From positions 1 to 64,000 of the forward strand of contig CAWUHX010000158.1 of the NCBI GenBank assembly GCA_963922205.1: a DNA stretch of 64,000 nucleotides, in the 5' to 3' direction. Position 1 is the first letter of the stretch; the number at the start of each line of letters is the position of its first letter. The position numbers were made by a program, and so were the translations under genes. The DNA is from Romanomermis culicivorax. Taxonomy: Eukaryota > Nematoda > Enoplea > Mermithida > Mermithidae. The notes beneath the pieces are model-generated. The model searched no databases. It saw only the letters and a list, made by a program, of their open reading frames with translations, and was not told the DNA's origin. Shown in pieces: positions 1 to 10,829 of the stretch.

Positions 1-26
1 AAGCAGTGGTATCAACGCAGAGTACT
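1..26 (+). other. library adapter sequence
   Basis: The first 25 bases are the SMART-type primer ending GCAGAGTAC, followed by a T as in the PacBio ultra-low-input amplification adapter. Genomic-looking sequence starts right after it. This is almost certainly untrimmed adapter at a contig end and not biology. Confidence 0.93.
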
Positions 27-383
27 CTAGGTTTTACAGATATTGATACAAGGTGTGTGGACTATTCACAGAAAACCACAATGCTTATGGCAAAACATCC
101 ACTTGATATGAAAGGAGACTTACGTTATTTTTACATCTACTGTGACATTGTACAGCCTCAGATAGTAGGTTATACTTGAGCACCACTGCTGCAGGTAGCT
201 TATGTTGAGGACGACTATATGAAAATTGTCAGTAGAATATACATTAGTCCACACTATGTAACTGTATTAAAGAAATCATTCAATGTAATGAATGTGGAAA
301 TAAAAAACGATCTTAATTAACCAGTTGAATTCGAATTTGGTAAAACAATATTGGAACTACATTTCAGAAAAATTCGAGACATG
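27..383. other. no recognisable gene
   Basis: Unique-looking AT-rich sequence with no long open frame, RNA or repeat that I could recognise. Confidence 0.5.
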
Positions 384-640
384 AAATGAAAAAAGGGGGC
401 CTGGAACTGAAGAATGTACAACAGGAATTGAAAAAAGTGAGACAAGAAGTGAAAAAGTGGGACGTGCAGTGGAAAAAGTGGCACAAAATTCACATGCTTA
501 AGCATAGGAAAGATGAAAAAGAGGGGACAAGAAATGAAAACAGTGGGCAAGAAGTGAAAAAAGTGGGACATGAATTGAAAAAAGGGGGGACATAAATTAA
601 AAAAAGTGGGACACAAATTGAAAAAAGTGGGAAATATTTT
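384..640. repeat. minisatellite, ~20-bp unit (GTGGGACA + A-rich)
   Basis: Degenerate tandem copies of a unit of about 19-21 bp built from GTGGGACAAGAAT or similar followed by TGAAAAA. The same unit recurs at 4148-4262 in the same orientation. The frames open through it, including a Phe-rich minus-strand frame, are by-products of the repeat. Confidence 0.85.
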
Positions 641-785
641 TACACTCAGAATAAGTTTTTTTGTGTAAAGTGACCACATCCATTGAACCCCCCCTCCCCC
701 CAATGCTCAAAACCTCTTCCACCAAAAAATGTCTAAAATATGCTTGTTTCCACCTGGATAATTTTTTTGTGTAATGTGACTGACA
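636..785 (-). repeat. copy of the ~100-bp dispersed tandem unit
   Basis: About one and a half units of the family that forms the big array at 60.5-62.9 kb. Shared blocks are TGTGTAAAGTGACCACATCC, ATTGAA followed by C-rich sequence, CACCAAAAAAT and TATGCTTGTTT. Orientation matches the right-hand arm of that array. Confidence 0.75.
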
Positions 786-3229
786 TCCCAGACCTGCCCA
801 CAAAACCATGGTCCATGACAACTATTTTCAACCTATGCTTATCTACAGTGTACCTCTCCTTGCTGTTTGTTTAGGTATGCCCTGGATGCTAATCCAACCA
901 GACCCAGAAGTGTCTGCCATGCCAGCCCAGACATACCCAACACTGATGTCCAAACCATACTCTACAATAACTTTTTTGGCTCATGCTTAACCATTGCCTA
1001 TACTTAACTATTGCCACCCTGACTATATGATGGTTGTTGGCCTTTACTGATACTACAGTAAGACACCCTTACCTGATCCCTAGGTACAGCATTGCAAAAC
1101 ATAAGTTCTAGAACATTTGTTCTTGAACTTTTATTTTAGAATTTGGGGATAACTCCTGGGTAAGCCCTGTATGCTGACCCCAATGAGACCCTGGCCTCCC
1201 GACCCAAATGCATCCGCCATCCTGCTTGGACGCACCTGCCACTCACTGCTGGGGTCCATACCATAGTCCATGATAACTTTTTTTACCTATGCTTAACCCT
1301 TGCAACCCAGGGCACCATGCTATACTACTTAGTTAATTATTATACAATCCTACAAAATGTGAAAATTTACTTTTTTTGACTATTGTGCATCACCATATAT
1401 TTTTTTCTTAGCTGTTCTACTGTTGATCTTTGTTTCTTCAATCTACATAAATAAATATTGTTCCTACTGTACTATTACACACTCTATTAACACACCATTT
1501 TATTTCTCTCCATCTTTGTTAACTATACATGTCTACACAAGGTCAGAAAATAGATTCATTGAGGCATACATGTTGACAATTTTTCCAACACTTTTCATGA
1601 TATTTAAATCTATAAATTTTCTTAATGTACATAAGTACATATCCCTATTATTTTTTAGTCTTTTCCTTTTTATTGTTTATGCCTTTCTTACCTATACATC
1701 CCTACACAAGGTCAAAATCTGTGTTTATAGAGACATACAACCATGATGGTAAAATGTTCCAGAATGTTCCAGAAAGATTGATTCCACAAACTATATACAG
1801 TACAATTTTATCATACAGTAATATTTATCACCTGTTACCTGTTATGCTTTAAGGAAAATTAATTATCTTTTTGTTCTTAGTAGGCATCTACCCAACAACT
1901 TTCTTCTATTTCTTCTACCATAGGTTAACACCTGCTCCATTTTCATAACTCTCAGGTAAAAAATTTATACAGTTGACCATTATTATTATTTTTATGTTCT
2001 CAATGATGACCTTTTTATCCAACACATTTTATCTTTTTCTTTCTTCTATTGTTCAAAGAAATTTTACAGTATTATGTCGAGAAATGTAACATCTACAGCA
2101 TTAGAGTAAGAAGTCCATACAATTAGTTGCATTCCTCTTTACTTTTAGTAATCTCTCCACTGTATACTTATTTTCTCTAATTACTATAAGACTACAGTAT
2201 ATTGTTAATACTATAAAAACTATAGATAAATAGCGATATAAATGTCAATCAATATTAATGTCAAAACAAAACTTCAGCCCTAGATGTGGGAGGCAAGATA
2301 CTCCACAACTGCCAGGCTAGGTTTTCATCAGCCAGTTAGGGGTCCTACATCCAATGTAGGTGTTTCATGAAACCTCCAAAGGGTTTCATCCTAGCTGGGT
2401 ACAACTGGCCCTACTGGCCTTTCCATCATGACTTGAAAGCAAGTGCCATCTCTTCCAAAAAAGTGGAAGCCATTCCATTAATGTTCACATTCATGAGGAA
2501 TGGATCTAAATTTAATAATTATTATTAATTCAAAATAATCAAATTAGTTCAGTCTTAATTTTAAATTTAGTAGTAAGATAACGACTTACCATAAATTTTG
2601 AAGGCCCCTCTCAATGAAATGATGAGAGAAAAAATTATTTTTTCATGGTTGGGGAGGAATGCAGCTACTGATGGTGAATAGAAAAAAATCAGACATGATT
2701 TTTTTTTTCTTTTTCATCCTATTCACATCTTTTTTCTTCAAAAGCTACCTTATTTTGCTGCCAATTTTTCTTATTGAAGCCTTCTGGTTTTTCTGCCTAT
2801 TTTCTTTGAAGCTTTCCAGTTAACCTAAGAGTCTATGAAGAATAATTACCATGTCTTTGAGAAGCATCTTTGATGCCAGCTTTTTTCTATACAACTTTTG
2901 CTCTTTTTCCAGAATTCATGATTGTTTTTATGAGGTAAACAGGCTTTTGCTGTTTAACCTGTTTTATGTTTGTTTTGGAAAACTGCCAACCTGCAGAATA
3001 AAGCATTTTCCTGTATAAAGCACTACCTATAATGAGGTGTACCACTTTCTATACATTTTATCTGTCCCTGTGTTTCTCTAGGTCATTATTTTCTGTAGAC
3101 CTTTCTTTTTGCATGCTTTGCATGCATTTTTTATGATTTAGGCACAATTTACTTTGTGCACAGTATGCATACTCTCTTTCCATTGTCCACTAAATGTTTT
3201 TTTTGCAGGTCTTCTCTTTGAGTGCAGCC
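786..3229. other. intergenic, old repeat copies only
   Basis: No coding region is supported. Three diverged copies of a block containing ATAACTTTTTT and TATGCTTAACC lie near 806-850, 950-1010 and 1255-1310. Two copies of a block containing CTACACAAGGTCA lie near 1531 and 1704. The rest is AT-rich and unrecognised. Confidence 0.5.
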
Positions 3230-3489
3230 CATAAACGCGAACAGCCCATTAGGGCAAATGGGCCCACAAGCACACAAGCACAAAAGGCCGATAAGTGCAA
3301 AAACCCAGAACAGTTTATAAGCCGGAAAGGCTCACAGGCGTGAAAGGCTCACAAGTGCGAAAATGTTATTTCTACCCTATCATATTAAAACTGCCTGTGA
3401 GAAAAGGCGTATAATATGCTAAGGAAGTCTCCACTTTTTGAGTTAAAAATAGAAATGAAAAATTCAACTAAGAGCTTCAACAAAATGAT

Positions 3490-3615
3490 TGTGCCCCAAC
3501 ATTGCCACCATCCCAACACTGCTACTGCCCCAACATTGCTACCGTCTCAACATTGCCACAAAAAAATCCCAACATTATCACCATCCCAACATTGCCACTG
3601 TCCCAACATTGCTAC
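3490..3615 (+). repeat. minisatellite, CCAACATTGCCACCATC unit
   Basis: About seven tandem copies of a 17-18-bp unit. This is the left arm of the inverted pair with 4390-4560. Confidence 0.85.
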
Positions 3616-3629
3616 CATAAACCTATCAG

Positions 3630-3815
3630 GGTCTCTATAGCCACTAGGGTCTGTACGGCCACCAGGGTCTCTACAGCTACCGGGGTCTCTACAGCTACCG
3701 GGGTCTCTACAGCCACTAGGGTCTTTACAGCAACCAGGGTCTCTACAGCCACCAGAGCCTCTACATCCACCAGGGTCTCTACAACTACCAGGGTCTCTAT
3801 AGCCACAAAAATCCG
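3630..3815 (+). repeat. minisatellite, GGGTCTCTACAGCCACCA unit
   Basis: About ten tandem copies of an 18-bp unit. As a multiple of three it keeps several frames open on both strands (Thr/Ala/Arg-rich and Cys/Arg/Gly/Asp-rich). A degenerate relative lies at 33860-34000. Confidence 0.88.
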
Positions 3816-4147
3816 TCTGAGTAAAGTAAAACAAACTTAAGGAAGTATTCTGGTCTAACTGGACAGAAGAGTATTTCCTTGTTGAGGAGAGATATGCCGG
3901 GACCCCCTGTTCACATTTTAGAAGACAAATTAGGCGAGAAATAAGAAGAAATTTTCTTTGAATCTGAGCTGCAGAAAATTAAAACTGATGTTGAGGATCT
4001 ATGAATTATAGAAAAAGTTCTTAAAATCCATAAAAGTGGAAAAAATTATATCTCTGGCTAAATGGAGAGTATACCAACCCATATTTGGTACTTGGGTTTC
4101 AGAGCTGGTTAAGTTATAAATATAATTTTTTTTCACACCAAGTTTAA

Positions 4148-4262
4148 AAAATATGAAATAGTGGGACAAGAAGTGCACAAAGTGAGACATGATTTGATAA
4201 AAGGGACCATGATTTAAAAAAAGTGGGACATGAATTTAAAAAAGTGGGACAAGATTTGAAAA
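4148..4262 (+). repeat. minisatellite, second array of the ~20-bp GTGGGACA unit
   Basis: Five or six degenerate copies of the unit found at 384-640, in the same orientation. Confidence 0.8.
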
Positions 4263-4389
4263 TTGCAGAAAAATTATAGACTTCCACTCGCTCCTCGGGA
4301 GGGTGAAACCCCCATAGAGGATACCCCTAGAATTATGTTATGTTACGCCAAATTACATTATGTTGTGCCAAACTTTTATCCAAGATTCC

Positions 4390-4560
4390 ACTTTAAAAAA
4401 TGGTGGCAATGTTGGGATGGTGGCAATGGTGGGATGGTGGCAATTTTGGGATGGTGGCAGTGTTGAGACGGTGGCAATGTTGGGATTTTTTGGTGGCAAT
4501 GTTGAGACGGTGGCAATCTTGGGATGGTGGCAATCTTGGGATGGTGGCAATGTTGGGACT
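4390..4560 (-). repeat. minisatellite, inverted copy of the CCAACATTGCCACCATC array
   Basis: About nine copies of GATGGTGGCAATGTTGG, the reverse complement of the 3490-3615 array. The two arrays could form a long hairpin. Confidence 0.87.
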
Positions 4561-5502
4561 ACACCAACAAAACAACCAATACATTCAAAATTTTGGCCCT
4601 ATCACTGAGTCTCGACAGATCAGTGATAAAAATCATGGATTTTAGTGTCTGTATCACAGGTATCTGTGCAATGTTCAACTTCTTGTGGGTAAAAAGTCAT
4701 TAGTGGTTATGGCCAATGATTGAATGAAAATCATTTTTGTTAATTTTTTAGAGTAAATAAAATCTTAAACGTTATCACAGAATAAATCAGAGACTGCAGA
4801 GTTTGAACATTAGGATACATCAACAGGGTTTTTTATCATGGTACTGAAGGGAGAAATTTAAAAAAAAATTCAGGAAGAAAACGTTTTCAGTGAAAACTTT
4901 TCAGTGAAAACTAAAAAAAAACAACATGCTCAAGCATATACTGTTTTTGCACTCATAAGCCATTCGCCTAATGAGCTCATTGGCTGTTACAGGCCATTTG
5001 TACTTATCAACGCCAACCTTCTCTTTATGTCCACTATGCCTGCTCTTTTTCTTTGCTTTCTACATGCTCTCTTCTAGGTCGATAACAATTGCTGCATGTC
5101 CTTTCTGTATATCATGATGTGCTCTTCACATCGATTTTCGTTTCACCTTGCCTTTTTCGCCTTTCTACACTACATACTCTCTGTATGTCCACTTTTTCTT
5201 TGAGATCAACTTTTTTTTGCCTTACCTTTTCTGGCCTTTGTCTACTACATGCACCCAGCATGTCCACTTTTTCTTCCAGACTGGTTTTTCCTTTTTACGC
5301 AACCTACAGTAACCCTTGAAGGTTTCCAACCTATATGCTTCACGACAACCCCTATAAAGGGAGAAAAATTTCAATTCAACCTGTATGCTTAACCATACCC
5401 CCTATAAATGGACAAAAATGTCAAATCACAGGGGGTACACAAAAGATATAAAATGGTCAGAAAAATCCCCCCTATGCAGTCCAGCATTACTACTCATGTT
5501 GC

Positions 5503-5635
5503 AGCTTCGGGTTTACTTTCTACATGGAAATCAAATATTACACATTGAAGCTTCGGGTGTACTTTCCACACCCTCCATCCCCCCTAGTATCACCACACAA
5601 GTTTAACGAAATTTGGATCATATTACATCATCGAC
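5503..5635 (+). repeat. dispersed repeat, copy 1
   Basis: Contains GAAGCTTCGGGTGTACTTTC and AAATTTGGATCATATTACAT. It matches the reverse complement of 15425-15570 over about 130 bp, so this is a dispersed repeat in opposite orientations. Its class is not recognisable. Confidence 0.75.
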
Positions 5636-5639
5636 TAGG

Positions 5640-5850
5640 TCTATTCCCAAGTGAGCACTTCCCAAGTGAGCGATTCCCAAGTGAGCGAATTCCCAATTGA
5701 GCAATTCGCATGTGAGCGATTCCGAATTGAGCAAATTTCCAAGTGAGCGAATTCCATTTGAGCGATTCTCCTGTGAGCGATTCCCAATTGATTGAGTTCC
5801 CAAGTGAGTGAATTCCCAATCGGGCGATTCCAAACGAGCAATCGAGAATC
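5640..5850 (+). repeat. minisatellite, CCAAGTGAGCGATTC unit
   Basis: About thirteen degenerate tandem copies of a 15-16-bp unit. The Gly/Leu/Asn/Ser-rich minus-strand frames across it are repeat artefacts. Confidence 0.88.
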
Positions 5851-5859
5851 TAATACTTT

Positions 5860-6580
5860 TTTCATATTTTCCTTCTTTACCTAACATTTTTCTTTGTAAG
5901 TATTTCTTTTTTCTTTTGTTTTCTGGGTGTATTGTTAATGTTTTCATTCACGTATGTTTTTATGTTTTCATCTTTTGTCTCTGCTTTCTTTTACTTTCGT
6001 TTTTCTTGTCATCTACTTTTTTCTTTTTTGCTCATGAGACAACATATTACATGTTGTCATTTTGAATAACAGAGTCTCCTCTATAATTCTAGCACAGTTC
6101 GACGTGCTAGAGTCTTTCGTCGTTGTAAGTCTGAAAATCTTCATAAAAAACATTAACAAAAGAATGCTGAAACAAACAAAACATCAAGAGAAAGGAAACG
6201 TAAACAAAAAGGAAGACATTAAGAATAAGTGAAAATAGGTGGAAAAGCATTAAAAAATAAAGAAAAGATGAAGACAGTGACAAGAAAGACGAAGAAACAT
6301 AGAGAAAGCAGCAACCAAGAAAGAAAAAAATGTGAAAAAAGAACAAAAAAGAAAAAATCAGGAGAGATTGAAAGCAAAAAACTAAGATGAAAAATAATGA
6401 AGAAAAATCACAAAAGATAAAATTATGTAGGAAACAGAGCATGACGAATGGTATAAGAACTATAAGTGATATTATGCTTATTAAAAATAAGAACTTGTAA
6501 TTTGTTGTTTTATTAGCAAAAAAGAAAAAAGTAAATGAAAAGAAAAACGAAAGTGACAACGTCAAAAAATATGTCAGCAG
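5860..6580. repeat. pyrimidine-rich then purine-rich inverted tract
   Basis: The plus strand is T/C-rich up to about 6060 and A/G-rich from about 6120. Segments around 6010-6055 and 6490-6540 match as inverted copies (CTTTTTTGCTCATGAGACAA and its relative). The 196-residue Phe/Leu/Ser minus-strand frame here is low-complexity translation and is not annotated as a gene. Confidence 0.55.
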
Positions 6581-7339
6581 TTTTTGTTTACGGTTCATTA
6601 CTACACGCAATATAAGCTCATTTTTAAGTAGAAAAGACGTATTTTGAGCACCATCAGGCCCAAAAACGTTTTCCCAAGGGAATCCCCGACCCATCACAAG
6701 CTTGGGAACATTTTTCTAAAAATTGAATCCAAATGTTAGAGCCGAAAAAAATTTATGTACAGTAAACTTTTTTATTGGCTTTTTCTGATTGGTCGCTGTA
6801 TATAGATAAGAAGTTTTGATTATCGTGGAACCTACCCCGCGACTATGCCTTCAATTCATGTTTTTAAATAAATTTCAAATAGATCTGTCGATTAGCACCC
6901 ATTTTATCGCACTTCGAAAGATAAATATTCCTTCTCCTTTGATGGTCGCTATTTATTGGAACCTGAGTAAAGTCAGACACTGTCTGGGTGTGAAGTCAAA
7001 ACAAACCAATCACCACCGACAACGCCGACGTGTATTTGTCAATCGTACTGTAGAACAAACATCCTCGTTTTAAAATTATTGTTGAAATTTCTCCTATAAT
7101 TTCCTAAAATCGTTTGAACAGCTGAAACACTAACACCGAATTAGTCTATTTTCGGATTATGTGTATTGAAATTTCCTATAAAATCGGCTGCCCATAACAC
7201 TAAAAATTATTTTCAATTGAATTTTATTGAAGAGGAAGGGTGTCTGTGTGTGAATTCTCCTTCAACGAAAGCGCTTTTTCATCGTATATTTCAAAAGACA
7301 TTGATGCCGATCGAGCTGATTGCCTCCACCATTGGCAAC

Positions 7340-7451
7340 ATGTACGGCGTTTCGTTGAAAATGATGCTCGCTCTGGCCGCCTTCGCGGTTCTTGGCGAGG
7401 CACAAAATGCGCATTCGCAAAACGGAACCGACTCGTCTCCCCAAAAGCAAG
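7340..7451 (+). CDS. candidate first exon, small secreted Cys-rich peptide
   Basis: The ATG at 7340 opens a frame whose first ~22 residues look like a signal peptide: MYGVSLKMMLALAAF, then small residues. A polar, Gln/Asn/Ser-rich spacer follows. The exon ends at 7451 in front of a good donor (AAG|GTAGGT) after 37 codons plus one base. It is more GC-rich than its surroundings, as a selected exon would be. A matching acceptor at 8146 leads to a second exon in phase (see 8147-8229), giving a precursor of about 64 residues. I do not recognise the family. The signal peptide, donor and phase are read directly from the sequence. The gene model itself is inferred, and no transcript evidence is available. 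Confidence 0.55.
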
Positions 7452-8146
7452 GTAGGTGATTTCTATTTGTGTAGCCATTGAAAAGTTATCCATAAAGATT
7501 ATTCATCTATCCACTTCGTGAGGCCAAGACGTCAACAAAAATTCAGCCAGGGGTTCGAATACTAAATATTTTGATAAATTAAAATAATAAATTAAATAAG
7601 CCTGTTGTTGAAACCTACAAACGGATGTGGATAACTTGACTAACTGAGAAAAAAGATTTCTCAACAAGTAGCCATACCTATACTGTTCCTATTTGATCAG
7701 ACAGTTTTTCATTTATAATGCAGCTAATGAATAAAGCAGCTGCAGTCTTAACCACAGGAAAGTTGTTCAATTTAAAGTTGACACAAAGGTGACGGAGTCT
7801 TGTTTCAACCGGATACCTAATGTATGAAACGGGTCGGTGCCAGATCCGCTACCTAGTGCACATCCGCTACCATAGTCAGATCCGCTACCTAGCGCACATC
7901 CGCTACTTTCTACCGAGGTATATAAGTAACACGTTACATTTACTTTTTGCGTTGAATAACTTAGGCAGGATTTCATTATGGAAGAATGTACGGTATACAT
8001 TTACAAATTATTAGGCTCATTTAATTTTTTTACAAATTAAATGGTGCATGTATCGTGAAAATTAAAAATTTCATTCGTTAAAAATTGGGAAATTTGCGGT
8101 TGCAACCGATGTGACTCAAAATTTTCAATTTGTCCCGTATTTTCAG
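7452..8146 (+). other. predicted intron of the Cys-rich peptide gene
   Basis: 695 bp between the GTAGGT donor and the TTTTCAG acceptor. It contains the left minisatellite arm at 7843-7912. Confidence 0.45.
7843..7912 (+). repeat. minisatellite arm, GATCCGCTACCTAGTGCACA
   Basis: Three to four degenerate copies of a ~16-20-bp unit. Its reverse complement makes up 8787-8905. Confidence 0.85.
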
Positions 8147-8229
8147 AAGTAAATGCAAGAAATTGTGTTCTGCCAAATGCGTGTCACGAATCCCGGTGTG
8201 ATGCAGTGGTTTGTTGTTCTAAACCCTAG
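8147..8229 (+). CDS. candidate second exon, Cys-rich mature peptide
   Basis: The acceptor ATTTTCAG ends at 8146. Two bases complete the codon left by the 7340-7451 exon, then 26 codons run to a TAG at 8227-8229. The encoded tail has five cysteines, spaced roughly C-x4-C-x4-C-x4-CC, and ends three residues after the last one. Together with the upstream signal-peptide exon this looks like a secreted disulphide-rich mini-protein. The odd cysteine count suggests dimerisation, a further exon, or a wrong model. The exon lies between two inverted minisatellite arms (7843-7912 and 8787-8905), so exon capture by a foldback element is possible. No function is assigned. Confidence 0.5.
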
Positions 8230-8786
8230 GGTTATCCCAATAATTTTCTATAGACATGGGATAATTGCCATGGACCCACGTTTGCTGAAAATAATCAGTC
8301 CTTGGTCTACTCGGGAGGTACATTCAACATTTTTTTTTTAAATTTTGAACTCAAAATGATAAAATATTTGAAAATAATTAAAAAAAGTATTTGGAAAAAA
8401 TTAAAAAACAAAACGAAAACGATATTTTCATCACCCGGATTGGTACAGGTAAAGAATGAAAAACGTCCGCCTAGGCTGATTGTTCTGTCACTCGAGGTGC
8501 TTGTGTGGTCACTTTGTTATGTATATAAGTATTTTTCACGCATTAGAATGTGGTTGCGTGGTCATTTTTATGATTTTATTACGTATCTTTACTCATTAGC
8601 GACTTACCTTTAGGAAGACTTTCTGTAGTATTACGTTTTTTAACATTCTTGCGGTTCCATAAAAGTGGCAAACAAAATATTTTTTACCACGCAGAACGCC
8701 TACCGTATTCCATTTTCCTTTACTCTTTTGTCTTCGGAAAACCTTCATGAAAACAATAGCAAAACCTTTTTTCACTTTTTTTGCTG

Positions 8787-8905
8787 TCTAGTAGCGGATC
8801 TGACTATAGTAGCGGATATGCACTAAGTAGCGGTCGTGCACTAGGTAGCAGATGTGCACTAGGTAGCGGATGTGCAGTAGGTAGCGGATCTGCTACCCAA
8901 TCGTA
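8787..8905 (-). repeat. minisatellite arm, inverted copy of 7843-7912
   Basis: About seven copies of GTAGCGGATGTGCACTAG. Flanking sequence is also shared as inverted copies (TATGAAACGG at 7820s and 8905s), so the arms extend beyond the minisatellite itself. Confidence 0.85.
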
Positions 8906-9361
8906 TGAAACGGATTCGAGTACAAACAAAATTCCGGAAACGATTTTTAATCTGTTAAAATGAAAAATTGTGGTCTGCAATGTAAAAAATTTGATGCTGA
9001 ATTAACACAACTTTGCGGTGTCCAATTTTCTGTCCCAATTTGTTTAAATCCTATTAACGTAAAAAATAATGATCTCTTACAAAAAAGTTGTGTGAATCCT
9101 GTGGTGACGCATTGAATCTAGTGCAAAGGATGCGTTGACGCAACTGATGACGCAATGGCTTAAGTTACGTTGTCGTTGACGCAACTCAAGGCGCAATGTC
9201 TGAGAGGATTTAGCTTTGTTGTGATAAGTCAAAACAAAACTACACCGCCGAGAACGAATCAGACATTCATTTTGCATAGAAGTGTATGTACGACGTGCTA
9301 CAGCAAACTTAAAATCAGAATTTTAGAATTTTTGTCATATTTGGTGCATTTTGTCCCATTA
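8906..9361. other. intergenic
   Basis: No gene is supported. A short run near 9100-9200 repeats GACGCAA or GACGCAT several times. Confidence 0.45.
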
Positions 9362-9363
9362 TA

Positions 9364-10824
9364 CAGGGTGAGCCAAAAAAAGCGACAGGTACTGACTTTC
9401 ATACTTTTCAAATGGGTGAATCTTTTTTAATGCGATTTTCTGTCGTCGATAGATAAAATATCTGGCATAAAAACTGCAAAGTTTCAGCCATATTTCTTGA
9501 ATATTGACCGACAAGAGTCAAAAATACTAAATGTCTGTTTTTTTGCTAATAAATTTTGACAAAGTGATAAAAATTGACAAAATCAACATGTTTTACAAGA
9601 GAAAAGTACAATAGATTCAGTGATGAGAACCATATAGCAGCTTGAAATTACAAGAGAGTCATTTTAGTGTATCCCACTTTCCGTTTCACTAATAATTTTA
9701 ATCGTTTTTTCGATCTCGTCAATTTTGTTTTGATTTTGATTTTTTTCCAATTTCAAAACAAAAGCTCTTGATTTTGCCGAAATTTTTCCCCATATTGAAA
9801 CAAGAAGTTAATGACTTTGAATTACGTGTAACTTACAAATCTGGGTGACTTTTGAAGTATTATTGTGTGTTAAAAGCTTTACAAAACTTTTCTCACAATA
9901 GAACAACTTTTACTTTGATTTCACAATTTTTACTTTTTGAAAAATGATCACTTTTACTAAATTTCTGTTTGTACAGTAACCATACACGCTAGGAATATAA
10001 AACTTAGCCAATATAGCAAAGTGTTGTATGGCAACATACAACATTCCACCCATAGGATTGATGATTTAGCCAATCCACGGGTTCCGAACCCGGCCATTTT
10101 TGTTGAGCCCTGGTCGGGATGGTTACACCTACCCCGACATTGGCCAATGGTGGGACAGCTACGGCGCCACCCAGGAAGTTCTTCAACACTGGTGACCGTA
10201 CCAGGGGGCCCCCTGTTGCTCCAAGGGGGGAGGGATGTTGTATGGCAACATACAACATTCCACCCGTAGGATTGATGTTGTAGCCAATCCACGGGTCCCG
10301 AACCTGGCCATTTTTGTGGAGCCCTGGTCGGGATGGTTACACCTACCCCGACATTGGTCAATGGTGGGACAGCTACGGCGCCACCCAGGAAGCCCTTCAA
10401 CACCCTTCAACACAAAAAAGGGTTCCACAAAATTGGCCAGGTTCGGGACCTGTGGATTGGCTGAATCATCAATCCTACGCGTGGAATGTTTTATGTTGCC
10501 ATACAACATGCCTCCCCCTTGGAGAAACAGCGGAGCCTCTGGTACGGTCACCAGTGTTGAAGGGCTTCCTGGGTGGCGCCGTAGCTGTCCCACCATTGAC
10601 CAATGTCGGGGTAGGTGTAACCATACCGACCAGGGCTCCACAAAAATGGCCGAGTTCAGGACCCGAGGATTGGCTACAACATCCATCCTACGGGTGGAAT
10701 GTTGTATGTTGCCATACAACAAAAGATAGTCAGGGCTTCTAATGCAACAATGCGCATTAAAAAAACTTTATCCGTTCAAACATTATGATAGTCAGCACCG
10801 ATCGCCTTTTTTTGGCTCGCCCTG
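9364..10824. mobile_element. non-autonomous Tc1/mariner-type element
   Basis: The left end CAGGGTGAGCCAAAAAAAGC and the right end, whose reverse complement begins CAGGGCGAGCCAAAAAAAGG, form terminal inverted repeats extending about 35 bp. TA sits on both sides (9362-9363 and 10825-10826). That combination is typical of Tc1/mariner elements. No transposase frame is present. The body holds the foldback-unit palindrome at 10018-10722, probably a secondary insertion. Confidence 0.85.
10018..10722. repeat. foldback-unit palindrome (two units direct, two inverted)
   Basis: A ~213-bp GC-rich unit begins with the hairpin GTTGTATG-GCAA-CATACAAC. One complete and one partial unit run forward (10020-10232 and 10233-10415). 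A partial and a complete unit then run inverted (10421-10507 and 10508-10722), making a ~700-bp palindrome centred near 10417. The same unit occurs twice at 53039-53420 and in a diverged form at 59305-59400. Open frames of 80-180 codons on both strands are artefacts of this symmetry. Confidence 0.88.
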
Positions 10825-10829
10825 TATAT

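Larger units (their letters stand above)
3230..5010. repeat. composite inverted-repeat block
   Basis: Outer arms (3230-3350 with AAGTGCAAAA and GCCGATAAG motifs; 4925-5010 with TGCACTCATAAGCC) appear roughly inverted. Inside them a minisatellite is present in both orientations: ATTGCCACCATCCCAAC units at 3490-3615 and GTTGGGATGGTGGCAAT units at 4390-4560. The block resembles a non-autonomous foldback element or an assembly of satellites. I see no transposase and no clear target duplication. Confidence 0.55.

Noticed and set aside
3490..3815. regularly spaced short repeats reminiscent of a CRISPR array
   Set aside because: Units are directly adjacent with no spacers, and the surrounding sequence is eukaryotic.
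3502..3840. Thr/Ala-rich and Cys/Arg/Gly-rich frames on both strands
   Set aside because: They follow an 18-bp minisatellite whose length is a multiple of three.
6107..6697. 196-codon minus-strand frame rich in Phe, Leu and Ser
   Set aside because: It translates a purine-rich low-complexity tract and has no domain or splice context.
9957..10742. open frames of 80-180 codons on both strands
   Set aside because: They lie in the foldback-unit palindrome, mirror one another and have no protein signature.
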